This document shows, in pieces, positions 1 through 8,639 of a DNA stretch of 64,000 nt (position 1 is its first letter; each line of letters begins with the position of its first letter). The position numbers and the translations under genes are program-made. The DNA lies in assembly GCF_045788535.1 (NCBI RefSeq), contig NZ_CP074074.1, positions 3,982,818 through 4,046,817 of the forward strand, given 5' to 3'. This stretch comes from Allotamlana fucoidanivorans (lineage in GTDB: Bacteria; Bacteroidota; Bacteroidia; Flavobacteriales; Flavobacteriaceae). Below the pieces are notes generated by a model, which was given only the letters and a program-made list of their open reading frames with translations, was not told the DNA's origin and searched no databases.

Positions 1-87
1 ATTACCAATGGTACTTTTGAAAGACTTTTTCCTAAGGATTTAATTGCCTTTGATAAGAAAACAGGAAGTTTTAAGGTTAAAAAATAA
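1..87 (+). CDS. C-terminal end of an unidentified protein (5' truncated)
   Basis: Frame 1 is open from the first base and ends at TAA 85-87. It gives 28 residues that finish in a lysine-rich tail (FDKKTGSFKVKK). The start lies before the window, so the family cannot be judged from so short a piece. The composition is like the neighbouring genes. It lies about 100 nt before rmuC on the same strand; whether the two are co-transcribed is not clear. Confidence 0.55.
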   Translation: MTNGTFERLFPKDLIAFDKKTGSFKVKK

Positions 88-184
88 GAATTTATAAAAT
101 CCGTTTTCAAAAATTAAATCTTACTTCGGGCAGTTTCTATCTTCAAACTAAAAAAATTATATTTGAAAATATTTCTATTTTTTA

Positions 185-1570
185 ATGAACGACAGCCTTA
201 TTCTCATTCTTGCCATTATCATTTCAGCCATTGTTGGAGGTTATATAGGTATGCTTATCTCAAAACTTAAAAGTAAAGGAGAAACCAGTGGTTTAATAGT
301 ATTAAATTCTAATTTGGAACAGCAATTACAAGATGCTAAAAACACTTTTGAAGCTGAATTAAATAAACAAGCTGAGTTTTTTAAACTTCAAATAAATGAA
401 CTCCGCGAAACAATTTCTAAAATTGAAAATGAACGCGAAAATATACGCCGTGAAAAGGATTTCTTAAATGCCGAATTAACAAGAAAAAATACCGAGTTTG
501 AAAATCTTACTCAAAAGAATGCAGAGCAAAAAGCTGAAGTAGAACAGCTTCAGGAAAAATTTACTAAAGAATTTGAAAATTTAGCCAATAAAATATTAGA
601 TGAAAAGTCTGAAAAATTCACCATTCAGAATAAAGAAAACATCAAAAATATTTTAAATCCGCTACAAGAGAAAATTCAAGTTTTCGAACAAAAAGTTGAA
701 GCTTCTCAAAAGGAAAGTATCAGCATGCATTCGGCTTTAAAAGAGCAATTATTAGGCTTAAAAGATTTAAATCAACAAATGACCAAAGAGGCCACTAACC
801 TTACCCGAGCTTTAAAAGGCAACAGTAAAATGCAAGGGAATTGGGGCGAATTGGTACTTGAGCATGTTTTAGAAAAATCGGGCTTAGAAAAAGACCGTGA
901 GTACTTTGTACAACAAAGCTTTACACGTGAAGACGGCTCTCGTGTATTACCCGATGTAGTGTTGCATCTTCCTGATGACAAACGCATGATTATTGATAGT
1001 AAAGTTTCTTTAGTCGATTATGAACGCTACGTTAATGCTGAAGAAGATGACAAACCTGCTTACCTTAAAGCACACGTTAATTCCGTTAGAAAACACGTAG
1101 ACCAACTGGCGGAGAAAAACTATCAAGATTTATATGATGAATCTCCGGACTTTGTATTATTATTCATTCCTATTGAAACTGCTTTTGCTGTAGTAGTAAA
1201 TGAAAACAATAGTATTTATAACAAAGCTTTTGAGAAAAATATTGTTATTGTAACGCCTTCAACATTACTAGCAACACTGCGTACTATAGACACTATGTGG
1301 AACAATGAAAAACAACAGCGTAACGCTATTGAAATTGCCAGGCAGGCAGGAGCTTTATACGACAAATTTGAAGGCTTAATGAACGACCTTATTGGTGTTG
1401 GTAAAAAAATTGACGCTACTAAATCAGACTATAATGCCGCTATGAATAAGCTTTTTGAAGGTAGAGGTAATTTAATTACCAGCGTTGAAAAACTAAAAAA
1501 AATGGGGGCAAAAGCAAAAAAATCACTTCCAGAACCTATACTGAAGCGCGCTCAAGAAGACGAGATTTAA
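185..1570 (+). CDS. rmuC: DNA recombination protein RmuC
   Basis: A 461-residue RmuC-family protein. Residues 4-24 form one membrane segment, about 40-190 are a long Lys/Glu-rich coiled coil, and the rest is the conserved RmuC domain (GNSKMQGNWGELVLEHVLE, then DSKVSL, then TPSTLLATLRTIDTMW). In other bacteria RmuC limits inversions between short inverted repeats; the C-terminal domain is related to restriction-type nucleases. The length is normal for the family. The ATG has only an AT-rich leader, as is usual here. Two small genes follow closely (23 nt, then 7 nt), suggesting one transcript, though their functions do not suggest a shared pathway. Confidence 0.93.
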   Translation: MNDSLILILAIIISAIVGGYIGMLISKLKSKGETSGLIVLNSNLEQQLQDAKNTFEAELNKQAEFFKLQINELRETISKIENERENIRREKDFLNAELTRKNTEFENLTQKNAEQKAEVEQLQEKFTKEFENLANKILDEKSEKFTIQNKENIKNILNPLQEKIQVFEQKVEASQKESISMHSALKEQLLGLKDLNQQMTKEATNLTRALKGNSKMQGNWGELVLEHVLEKSGLEKDREYFVQQSFTREDGSRVLPDVVLHLPDDKRMIIDSKVSLVDYERYVNAEEDDKPAYLKAHVNSVRKHVDQLAEKNYQDLYDESPDFVLLFIPIETAFAVVVNENNSIYNKAFEKNIVIVTPSTLLATLRTIDTMWNNEKQQRNAIEIARQAGALYDKFEGLMNDLIGVGKKIDATKSDYNAAMNKLFEGRGNLITSVEKLKKMGAKAKKSLPEPILKRAQEDEI

Positions 1571-1592
1571 AAAGCATTAAAATATAAATATC

Positions 1593-1952
1593 ATGAAAAT
1601 TTTAACCAAAATAATCATCGGTCTAGTAGTCATTTTCATAGGCTATTTTTGCTTTCTATATTTTGCAAAATATAGCGAAGGCGTTAGAGCGGGTGAACTT
1701 GTTAAATTTAGTCGTAAAGGAGTTATCATAAAAACCTGGGAAGGTGAGATAAGTCAAGGCGTTTCAGATTCTCAATTCTTTAGATTTTCTGTAGAAGACT
1801 CAGAAAATAAAGTTATTAAAGACCTAAATGACTTACAAGGCCAATATGTAAAACTTTACTATTATGAGCGTTACAAAACGTTCTTTTGGTTAGGAGACAC
1901 CAAATATTTCATAACAAAGGTTGAAAAAACAGACAGAAACTTAAATAAATAA
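1593..1952 (+). CDS. Small membrane-anchored protein of unknown function
   Basis: A 119-residue protein with one N-terminal hydrophobic helix (about 5-26) and a soluble, probably beta-rich domain containing KYSEGVRAGELVKFSRKG and a Tyr-rich stretch (VKLYYYERYKTFFWLGDTKY). I recognise it as a small family common in Flavobacteriaceae. Its members are sometimes labelled 6-phosphogluconate dehydrogenase in databases, but nothing in this sequence supports a dehydrogenase. It lies between rmuC and a thioesterase, 7 nt before the latter, so it is probably in the same operon. The helix with no lipobox suggests an inner-membrane anchor and an extracytoplasmic domain. The function is unknown. Confidence 0.75.
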   Translation: MKILTKIIIGLVVIFIGYFCFLYFAKYSEGVRAGELVKFSRKGVIIKTWEGEISQGVSDSQFFRFSVEDSENKVIKDLNDLQGQYVKLYYYERYKTFFWLGDTKYFITKVEKTDRNLNK

Positions 1953-1958
1953 AATTAC

Positions 1959-2495
1959 ATGTTTAAACACGCTAAAGAATCTCAAGTTGAAATTACACAA
2001 CTTATGTTACCATCGCACTCAAATTTTAGTGGTAAAATTCACGGAGGGCATATTTTGAATTTGATGGATCAAATAGCCTTTGCCTGTGCTTCAAAGCACT
2101 CCAACCACTATTGTGTAACAGCCTCAGTAAATCGGGTAGATTTTTTAAATCCTATAGAAGTTGGTGAATTAGTGACCTTAAAAGCTTCTATAAATTATAC
2201 AGGAAAAACCTCTATGGTGGTAGGTTTACGTGTAGAGTCTGAAAATATTCAAAGAGGAGAAGTAAAGCACTGTAATTCTTCTTATTTCACCATGGTAGCT
2301 AAAGATGAAAATGGTAAAAATGCTTTGGTACCAGGTTTAATTCTCGATAGTGTGCAAAGCATACGTCGATTTGCCAGAAGTATAGCACGACAAGAACAAG
2401 CTAAAACGCGAACTACAAAATTTAAGTCTTCTGAATTTAAAATTGAAGAACATATTGAACATATTAAAACTCAAAATGCCCAGATAGCCCTTTAG
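1959..2495 (+). CDS. Acyl-CoA thioesterase, hotdog fold (YciA/BACH type)
   Basis: A 178-residue single-hotdog thioesterase that should hydrolyse acyl-CoA to free acid and CoA in the cytoplasm. Features seen: the helix motif GGHILNLMDQIAFACASKH (about 30-48) with the conserved Asp, the strand VTASVNRVDFLNPIEVGELVTLKA, and SMVVGLRVESE, all typical of the BFIT/BACH group. The last 40 residues (RRFARSIARQEQAK...) are a basic tail that extends beyond the core fold. Chain-length preference cannot be read from the sequence. It follows the small membrane protein by 7 nt. Confidence 0.88.
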   Translation: MFKHAKESQVEITQLMLPSHSNFSGKIHGGHILNLMDQIAFACASKHSNHYCVTASVNRVDFLNPIEVGELVTLKASINYTGKTSMVVGLRVESENIQRGEVKHCNSSYFTMVAKDENGKNALVPGLILDSVQSIRRFARSIARQEQAKTRTTKFKSSEFKIEEHIEHIKTQNAQIAL

Positions 2496-2544
2496 GTGAT
2501 TTCTATTTGAATAATTAAATTAGTTTTTTTTACTATATTTAATT

Positions 2545-2925
2545 ATGCGCAAATGGATACTACTTGTTTTAATTCTTGGTTTAGGCCTTTCGTCGTATTT
2601 CTATCTTTTTAAAGGTCATAGAGATATTGCTTCAGAAAAGGCAGAAGTAACCATGACAGCTATACAATTACAAGAGTTATATAAAAAAACACCTAACAAT
2701 GTTTTTGAAAACACATATTTAAACAAAACCATTGAAGTAACAGGTAGAGTTTCTAGTTTTGAACCAAAACAAATTACATTAAACCGTGTTATTTTTTGCC
2801 AGCTATCTGATTCTCTAGATGCGCACATCAACATAGGTTCAAATATTAATATTAAAGGGCGCTTAATTGGCTATGATGAATTACTTGAAGAAGTAAAGTT
2901 AGACCAGTGCTATATTTTAAATTAA
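2545..2925 (+). CDS. OB-fold (tRNA_anti-like) exported or anchored protein
   Basis: A 126-residue protein with an N-terminal hydrophobic segment (about 4-22), then an OB-fold-like domain: NKTIEVTGRVSSFEPKQITLNR, HINIGSNINIKGRLIGYDELLEEVKLDQCYIL. The pattern (V-TG-V, then G-ring strands, ending in V-LD-C-I) is that of tRNA_anti-like proteins in Bacteroidota. Nothing suggests nucleic-acid binding in this exported form. It is the first gene of a compact run (barrel, two cytochrome-like lipoproteins, YceI), so it may be an accessory of that envelope system. The exact role is unknown. Confidence 0.7.
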   Translation: MRKWILLVLILGLGLSSYFYLFKGHRDIASEKAEVTMTAIQLQELYKKTPNNVFENTYLNKTIEVTGRVSSFEPKQITLNRVIFCQLSDSLDAHINIGSNINIKGRLIGYDELLEEVKLDQCYILN

Positions 2926-2951
2926 GTTATACTAAACTAACCCATTCCAGT

Positions 2952-3800
2952 ATGAAATACTTTTGTTTTCTTTTTGTATTGTTGCCTTTTTTAGGATTTT
3001 CTCAAAATGACTTATTAAATGAAATAGATACAGATTCTTTAAGAGCAAATGAGGTGAGCGCTACTTTCAAAGGGCTCAAGATTGTAAATTTTGAATCGAC
3101 CAAACTTGTTGATAAAGGCGATTTTACATTTGTGGTTGCCCACCGATTTGGAAGTCTAAAAAATGGTTTTGATAGTTTTTTTGGCTTGGATGATGCCGTA
3201 ACTCGATTGAACTTTATTTTTGGCGTTTGTGATGGTCTTAATATTGGCGTATCAAGAAGTTCCTTTCAAAAAATTTATGAAGCTTCTGCAAAATATCGTC
3301 TAATTAAACAAACACATAGTGGGATTCCATTTACTATAGTCGGTTACAATTCGGTACTCGTTAATACTGGTCTAGAAAAAGACAACCTTCCGTTATTAGA
3401 ATTCAAACACCGCATGGGTTATACTGCTCAAATACTTATATCAAGAAAAATAAACAACAACTTATCTCTTGAACTTGCTCCTACCTTTTTCCATGATAAT
3501 TATGTGGCCGTTAACGAACAGGATAATTCACAATATGCATTAGGCCTTGGAGGACGCTATAAAATAAGTAAGCGTGTGTCTTTAAATGTAGATTATGGCT
3601 GGCATCTTAACCGAGCCAGCACTTCGCCCTTTAAAAATCCATTATCAGTAGGTGTTGATATTGAAACGGGAGGCCATGTATTTCAAATGCATTTTACCAA
3701 TGCACAAGGCATGAATACCAACTCTTTTCTGGGTCAAAGTACAGGAGATTGGAGTGATGGAGATATTTATTTTGGTTTTAACTTAAGTCGTGTATTTTAA
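2952..3800 (+). CDS. Outer-membrane beta-barrel protein, DUF5777-like
   Basis: A 282-residue protein. I start it at ATG 2952 rather than the in-frame ATG at 2907, because 2952 gives a clean signal peptide (MKYFCFLFVLLPFLGFSQ) and the earlier start overlaps the upstream gene. The mature part is a run of amphipathic strands typical of a small outer-membrane barrel: DFTFVVAHRFGSLKNGFDSFFGLDD, GYTAQILISRKINNNLSLELAP and a final GDIYFGFNLSRVF ending in the aromatic residue typical of BamA substrates. The AHRFG...FGLDD block matches what I know of DUF5777. The two cytochrome-like lipoproteins and YceI follow directly, so an envelope redox or quinone-related role is plausible but unproven. Confidence 0.72.
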   Translation: MKYFCFLFVLLPFLGFSQNDLLNEIDTDSLRANEVSATFKGLKIVNFESTKLVDKGDFTFVVAHRFGSLKNGFDSFFGLDDAVTRLNFIFGVCDGLNIGVSRSSFQKIYEASAKYRLIKQTHSGIPFTIVGYNSVLVNTGLEKDNLPLLEFKHRMGYTAQILISRKINNNLSLELAPTFFHDNYVAVNEQDNSQYALGLGGRYKISKRVSLNVDYGWHLNRASTSPFKNPLSVGVDIETGGHVFQMHFTNAQGMNTNSFLGQSTGDWSDGDIYFGFNLSRVF

Positions 3801-3812
3801 ACCCCACATACT

Positions 3813-4175
3813 ATGAAATATAAAATTTTAATATTTACGCTTTCAACAATTTCTTTTTATAACTGTGCCAACGACAGTGAAGATGATTTAACAAACCCTA
3901 ACCCTATACCAACAGTTGTAACCTATAATGCGCACGTAAAATCTATAATTAACACCAATTGTACAAGCTGTCATTCAGATCCTGCTGTTAATGGAGCCAA
4001 TGTTCCTTTAACTACTTATACCCAAGTAAAGTCTGCCGTTCAGAATAACAACTTAATAAGTAAAATAAATGGTAACGGACCTGGGGGACTAATGCCTCTT
4101 GGAGGTCCAAAACTACCAGAAAACCTTATTGATGTAATTGAAAAATGGGAAACCGATGGTTTAAAAGAAAACTAA
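3813..4175 (+). CDS. Small lipoprotein with one cytochrome c haem motif (CTSCH)
   Basis: A 120-residue protein. The leader ends at a lipobox-like FYNC (Cys 19), predicting a lipid-anchored protein outside the inner membrane. One CxxCH motif (CTSCH, about 49-53) and a later GLMPLGGPKLPENLIDVIEKWETDGL, whose Met can supply the distal haem ligand, give a minimal class I cytochrome c. The fold resembles the cytochrome-like domains (planctomycete and DUF1549-associated) that have the same VKSIINTNCTSCHSDP start. It is a paralogue of the next gene, from which it is separated by 18 nt, and sits between a barrel and YceI. Probable role: one-electron carrier at the envelope. Confidence 0.8.
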   Translation: MKYKILIFTLSTISFYNCANDSEDDLTNPNPIPTVVTYNAHVKSIINTNCTSCHSDPAVNGANVPLTTYTQVKSAVQNNNLISKINGNGPGGLMPLGGPKLPENLIDVIEKWETDGLKEN

Positions 4176-4193
4176 TAACTAAAAAACAATACT

Positions 4194-4565
4194 ATGAAAA
4201 CGAAACACTTTATTTACCTATTTGTCCTTTTCTTGATGGCATTTAACTGTTCTAGCAGCAGTGATACTGACACCATGGAAACTCCAAATCCAGATCCAGA
4301 CCCAACTCCTAGTGAAAAGGTCACTTATGATGCCGATATTAAAAGTATTTTAAGTAGCAATTGCATTTCTTGTCATGGCTCAACACCTACTCAGAATGCG
4401 CCAATGTCATTAACTACTTATACGCAAACGAAAAATTATATCGATCAAATTATTGACCGTGTTAATAGAACAGGCTCAGGCAAGATGCCGCCTTCTGGAC
4501 AATTATCTAGCCAAGAAAAGGCTGCTTTTCAACAATGGAAAACAGATGGATTGCTTGAAAATTAA
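4194..4565 (+). CDS. Small lipoprotein with one cytochrome c haem motif (CISCH)
   Basis: A 123-residue paralogue of the preceding gene. It has a hydrophobic leader with lipobox Cys (FNCSSSSD), a Pro/Asp linker (NPDPDPTPSE), then YDADIKSILSSNCISCHGSTP with the haem motif CISCH and a distal Met candidate in GSGKMPPSGQLSSQEKAAFQQWKTDGLLEN. The C-terminal WKTDGLLEN matches WETDGLKEN of its neighbour, which points to a local duplication. YceI starts 46 nt downstream. A second haem carrier with a slightly different loop suggests either an electron relay or two potentials. No partner enzyme is visible in the window. Confidence 0.8.
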   Translation: MKTKHFIYLFVLFLMAFNCSSSSDTDTMETPNPDPDPTPSEKVTYDADIKSILSSNCISCHGSTPTQNAPMSLTTYTQTKNYIDQIIDRVNRTGSGKMPPSGQLSSQEKAAFQQWKTDGLLEN

Positions 4566-4611
4566 CAAGAATTATTTGGCAACATTTTTGATCTAGTTAA
4601 CAATAAAGAAT

Positions 4612-5160
4612 ATGAAACACCTACTATTCTATTTTATTGCTTTTTTAAGCTTAAATATGTATTCTCAAGAGAAGTATTTAACGCGTTCTGGTAGAGTTAA
4701 TTTTGAAGCTTCTGTCCCTTCATTTGAGGAAGTAAAAGCGATAAATAATTCGGCAACCGCCATACTAAATGGTTCTAATGGTGAATTGGCAGCTTTAGTT
4801 TTAGTTAAAGGCTTTCGGTTTAAAAACGCCTTAATGGAAGAGCATTTTAATGAAAATTATGCGGAGTCTGATCAATTTCCGAAAGCTACTTTTATAGGAA
4901 AAATTGAAAATTTTCATAGTGAACAGTTAAACACTACTCACCAAAACGTTGTACTGAAAGGCCAGTTAACTTTTCATGGAGAAACAAAACCTATAGAAGT
5001 AAACAATCTCACTTTTTCAAAAGAAAGTAATGTTATTGTAATGTCTGGATCATTCAAAGTAAAAGCTGAAGATTTCAGTGTCAAAATACCCAAAATAGTA
5101 CGTAACAAAGTTTCTGAAACTATTGATGTTTCCTTTAATTTTGAGCTTAAACAGAAATAA
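4612..5160 (+). CDS. YceI family periplasmic lipid-binding protein
   Basis: A 182-residue protein with signal peptide (MKHLLFYFIAFLSLNMYSQ) followed by a YceI-like lipocalin-type barrel: YLTRSGRVNFEASVPSFEEVKAINNSATA, FRFKNALMEEHFNENYAESDQFPKATFIGKI, LKGQLTFHGETKPIEV and EDFSVKIPKIVRNKVSETIDVSFNFEL. YceI proteins bind polyisoprenoids or other amphiphiles in the periplasm; some sit next to cytochromes. The gene ends the barrel/cytochrome cluster, and a two-way terminator follows at once. Here, with two haem lipoproteins, an isoprenoid-quinone-related role is an inference only. Confidence 0.88.
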   Translation: MKHLLFYFIAFLSLNMYSQEKYLTRSGRVNFEASVPSFEEVKAINNSATAILNGSNGELAALVLVKGFRFKNALMEEHFNENYAESDQFPKATFIGKIENFHSEQLNTTHQNVVLKGQLTFHGETKPIEVNNLTFSKESNVIVMSGSFKVKAEDFSVKIPKIVRNKVSETIDVSFNFELKQK

Positions 5161-5188
5161 AAAAAGCAGCCCATAGGCTGCTTTTTTT
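5161..5188. terminator. Bidirectional intrinsic terminator between yceI and carB
   Basis: Stem GCAGCC (5166-5171) and GGCTGC (5176-5181) with loop CATA. An A-run lies before the stem and a T-run after it, so it can stop transcripts from both strands. It lies between the convergent ends of yceI (5160) and carB (5207). Confidence 0.85.
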
Positions 5189-5206
5189 ATTTCAAATGAT
5201 TGAAAG

Positions 5207-8062
5207 TTATTTACTTAAGTACATTTTACGTCTTGAATATAAATCATAAAACTCGTCATCTTTTAAACTATCAATAAATAAGATACTTTCTCCTGTACTC
5301 TTCATTTCTGGTCCTAAGCGTTTATCTACATTAGGAAACTTATTAAATGAAAATACCGGTTGCTTTATAGCATATCCTTCAAGTTGCGGATTGAATGTAA
5401 AGTCTGTTACCTTTTTCTCACCAAGCATTACTTTAGTAGCATAGTTTACATAAGGTTCTTTGTAAGCCTTAGCAATAAACGGAACCGTTCTAGAAGCTCT
5501 TGGGTTTGCTTCAATGATGTAAACCATATCATCTTTAATGGCAAACTGAATATTAATTAAGCCAACCGTGTTTAAGGCCCTAGCAATAGTATGTGTATGA
5601 TCTATAATTTGTTGCATCACTAAATCACCTAGATTAAATGCTGGCAAGGTTGCATTTGAATCGCCCGAATGTACCCCACATGGCTCAATATGCTCCATAA
5701 TACCTATGATATACACATTACCATCAGCATCACAAATAGCATCCGCTTCTGCTTCAATAGCACCATCTAAATAGTGATCTAATAAAAGCTTGTTGTTAGG
5801 AATTTTTCTTAGTAAATCAACAACATGCTCTACTAATTCTTCCTTATTAATCACAATCTTCATACCCTGACCTCCTAATACATAAGATGGTCTTACTAGG
5901 ATTGGGAAGTTTAACTGATTCGCTAACTCTAAGGCTTCATCTGCATTTTCGGCTACACCAAACTCAGGGTAAGGAATGTTATTCTCTTTTAATAGTTTAG
6001 AGAAACTACCTCTATCTTCAGCTAAATCTAAAGATTCAAAACTAGTACCAATAATTTTAATTCCGTACTTGGTTAATTTCTCTGCTAATTTTAAGGCTGT
6101 TTGCCCTCCTAATTGCACAATTACTCCTTCTGGTTTTTCATGACGAATAATATCATAAATATGTTCCCAGAATACAGGCTCAAAGTATAACTTATCGGCG
6201 GTATCAAAATCCGTTGAAACGGTTTCTGGATTACAATTAATCATGATTGTTTCATAACCACATTCAGCAGCAGCTAAAACACCATGTACGCAACAGTAAT
6301 CAAACTCAATACCTTGACCAATTCTATTGGGACCAGAACCTAAAACAACAATTTTCTTCTTATCGGTTACAACACTTTCATTGTGCACATAGGTATCTCC
6401 TTCTGGTGTTTCTATAATATTTTCGAACGTAGAATAGTAATACGGTGTTTTGGCTGTAAACTCAGCAGCACAAGTATCCACCAATTTAAACACACGCTGA
6501 ATGTTGAACTCATCACGTTTATTATACACCTGACTTTCTAAACATCCTAACATATGAGCTATTTGACGGTCGCCATACCCTTTTTGTTTCGCCTCAAGCA
6601 ATAGGTCTTTATCTAACGTATCTATGGTGTATTTTGAAATTTCTTTCTCTAACTGGAATAGCTCTTCATATTGCTTTAGGTACCACATATCAATCTTGGT
6701 GATATCGTGAATTTGGCTTAAAGGAATTCCCATAGCAATGGCATCATAAATAACAAAAACGCGATCCCAACTGGCATGAGTAAGCTTATCAATTATTTGA
6801 TTATAATCTGTATAACCCTTACCATCAGCCCCTAAACCATTACGCTTAATCTCTAAAGATTGTGTAGCCTTATGAAGCGCCTCTTGGAAAGAACGGCCAA
6901 TTCCCATCACCTCTCCTACGGCTTTCATCTGTAGCCCTAATGTTCTATCAGAACCTTCAAACTTATCAAAGTTCCAACGTGGTATTTTTACAATAACGTA
7001 ATCTAACGTAGGTTCAAATAAGGCTGAAGTAGATTTTGTAATTTGATTATCTAACTCATCAAGCGTATACCCAATAGCTAATTTTGTTGCAATTTTTGCA
7101 ATAGGATATCCTGTTGCTTTACTTGCTAAAGCTGAAGAACGTGATACACGTGGGTTAATTTCAATGGCAATAATGTCTTCCTTTTCATCAGGGCTTACAG
7201 CAAACTGTACATTACAACCCCCTTCAAAATCACCAATACTACGCATCATTTTAATAGCCATATCACGCATTTTTTGATACGTTTTATCACTCAATGTCAT
7301 AGCAGGTGCCACGGTTATAGAATCTCCAGTATGAATCCCCATAGGATCCATGTTCTCAATAGAACAGATAATTACAACATTATCATTTTTATCTCTAAGA
7401 AGCTCTAACTCATACTCTTTCCATCCCATCATAGCTTTATCAATCATCACCTCATGAATCGGTGAAATTTCTAAACCTCGGCGTAAAAGCTTATCAAAAT
7501 CTTCTTCTTCATATACTATAGCAGCTCCAGCGCCACCTAAAGTAAATGACGAACGGATACATAACGGGAACCCAAACTCTTGAGCAATCTCCTTACCTTT
7601 TAGGAAAGACGTTGCTGTAGCTTGAGGCGCCATAGCTACGCCTATTCTCCCCATTAATTCTCTAAACTGCTCTCTATCTTCAGTAATATTAATGGCATTA
7701 ATATCTACACCTATTAATTCTACCCCAAACTCTTCCCAGATGCCTTTTTCATCAGCTTCAATACATAAGTTTAAAGCAGTTTGACCACCCATAGTTGGTA
7801 AAACGGCGTCAATTTGAGGGTGCTCTTTTAAAATTTTAATGATAGATTTTGTAGTCAGTGGCAACAAATACACATGATCTGCCATAGAAGGATCAGTCAT
7901 AATCGTTGCTGGGTTAGAATTAATCAAAATCGTTTCAATTCCATCTTCTCTTAAAGACCTCAAAGACTGCGAACCTGAATAATCAAACTCACACGCTTGT
8001 CCTATCACAATAGGCCCTGAGCCAATAATTAATATCGATTTAAGTTTTGGATTTTTTGGCAT
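5207..8062 (-). CDS. carB: Carbamoyl-phosphate synthase large subunit
   Basis: A 951-residue CarB that makes carbamoyl phosphate from bicarbonate, ATP and ammonia delivered by the small subunit, for pyrimidine and arginine synthesis. Two homologous ATP-grasp halves are visible. The first opens with KSILIIGSGPIVIGQACEFDYSG and has TLGGAGAAIVYEEEDF and EINPRVSRSSALASKATGYP. The second opens with KKIVVLGSGPNRIGQGIEFDYCC and has VLGGQGMKIV and EANPRASRTVPFIAKA. It is shorter at the C-terminus than the E. coli enzyme (about 1073 residues), so most of the allosteric domain is missing, as is usual in Bacteroidota. carA is not in the window. Confidence 0.97.
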   Translation of the reverse strand: MPKNPKLKSILIIGSGPIVIGQACEFDYSGSQSLRSLREDGIETILINSNPATIMTDPSMADHVYLLPLTTKSIIKILKEHPQIDAVLPTMGGQTALNLCIEADEKGIWEEFGVELIGVDINAINITEDREQFRELMGRIGVAMAPQATATSFLKGKEIAQEFGFPLCIRSSFTLGGAGAAIVYEEEDFDKLLRRGLEISPIHEVMIDKAMMGWKEYELELLRDKNDNVVIICSIENMDPMGIHTGDSITVAPAMTLSDKTYQKMRDMAIKMMRSIGDFEGGCNVQFAVSPDEKEDIIAIEINPRVSRSSALASKATGYPIAKIATKLAIGYTLDELDNQITKSTSALFEPTLDYVIVKIPRWNFDKFEGSDRTLGLQMKAVGEVMGIGRSFQEALHKATQSLEIKRNGLGADGKGYTDYNQIIDKLTHASWDRVFVIYDAIAMGIPLSQIHDITKIDMWYLKQYEELFQLEKEISKYTIDTLDKDLLLEAKQKGYGDRQIAHMLGCLESQVYNKRDEFNIQRVFKLVDTCAAEFTAKTPYYYSTFENIIETPEGDTYVHNESVVTDKKKIVVLGSGPNRIGQGIEFDYCCVHGVLAAAECGYETIMINCNPETVSTDFDTADKLYFEPVFWEHIYDIIRHEKPEGVIVQLGGQTALKLAEKLTKYGIKIIGTSFESLDLAEDRGSFSKLLKENNIPYPEFGVAENADEALELANQLNFPILVRPSYVLGGQGMKIVINKEELVEHVVDLLRKIPNNKLLLDHYLDGAIEAEADAICDADGNVYIIGIMEHIEPCGVHSGDSNATLPAFNLGDLVMQQIIDHTHTIARALNTVGLINIQFAIKDDMVYIIEANPRASRTVPFIAKAYKEPYVNYATKVMLGEKKVTDFTFNPQLEGYAIKQPVFSFNKFPNVDKRLGPEMKSTGESILFIDSLKDDEFYDLYSRRKMYLSK

Positions 8063-8121
8063 TTTACTTGATATAATATGTTGTCTTTTAATTTTTTACA
8101 AAAATAGCAATCAGCAGATAT

Positions 8122-8151
8122 AAAAAAAGGCGCTACACTTAAGTAACACCT
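8122..8151 (-). terminator. Intrinsic terminator of rpmH
   Basis: On the minus strand the arms 8151-8143 and 8136-8128 pair over nine bases, including two G-U wobbles that pair only in the minus-strand RNA. A run of seven U follows (8128-8122). It lies just after the rpmH stop and before carB, so it separates the two transcripts. Confidence 0.75.
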
Positions 8152-8177
8152 TTATATTATCAACAATTGTTAATCAT

Positions 8178-8339
8178 TTATTTTTTATGTCTAGTTTCAG
8201 ATGATACAGACAATTTTTTTCTTCCTTTTGCTCTTCTACGAGCTAATACCTTTCTACCGTTAGCAGAAGCCATTCTTTCTCTAAAACCATGCTTATTTCT
8301 TCTCTTTCTTTTAGAAGGCTGAAATGTTCTTTTACTCAT
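8178..8339 (-). CDS. rpmH: 50S ribosomal protein L34
   Basis: A 53-residue basic protein read from ATG 8339: MSKRTFQPSKRKRRNKHGFR, then ERMASANGRKVLARRRAKGR, then a tail ending RHKK. The TFQPS-KRKR-HGFR-RM-(T/S)-GR-VL-RRR-KGR pattern is unmistakable L34, a small rRNA-binding protein of the large ribosomal subunit. It has its own consensus promoter (8404-8434) and terminator, so it is probably a single-gene transcript. dnaA and rnpA, often next to rpmH in other phyla, are not here, as is normal for Flavobacteriaceae. Confidence 0.97.
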   Translation of the reverse strand: MSKRTFQPSKRKRRNKHGFRERMASANGRKVLARRRAKGRKKLSVSSETRHKK

Positions 8340-8403
8340 TGTCTTATATCTTTAAAATCTGAAAATGTATTTTTTGTATTAGGGCTTTCTTTAAAACCGA
8401 GGG

Positions 8404-8434
8404 CAAATATACAAAGGCTTTATTAGTTAGACAA
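8404..8434 (-). promoter_or_regulatory. Consensus Bacteroidota promoter of rpmH
   Basis: On the minus strand TTG (8434-8432), a 20-base spacer, then TATATTTG (8411-8404). This is an exact fit to the -33/-7 consensus of the Bacteroidota primary sigma factor. The predicted start is near 8397, giving a leader of about 58 nt before the rpmH ATG. Confidence 0.8.
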
Positions 8435-8639
8435 AACTTATTTTAAAATTTTTTCAAATAAGTTTTTATTTTAGAATAATAACCTTTAACTCCTTTATTT
8501 ATTTGGGTTAACATCAATATTTTGTTGGTGTTACCTATATATATTTTGATAAAATTTAGTTTCTTTGCAATCCAAAATAAGGATTTTTTTGTGTTTTATT
8601 CGCTAATATCACACAATTTTCAACTAGAAATTAAATATC

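Noticed and set aside
1593..1952. 6-phosphogluconate dehydrogenase label
   Set aside because: The protein is far too short and has a membrane helix and no nucleotide-binding motif.
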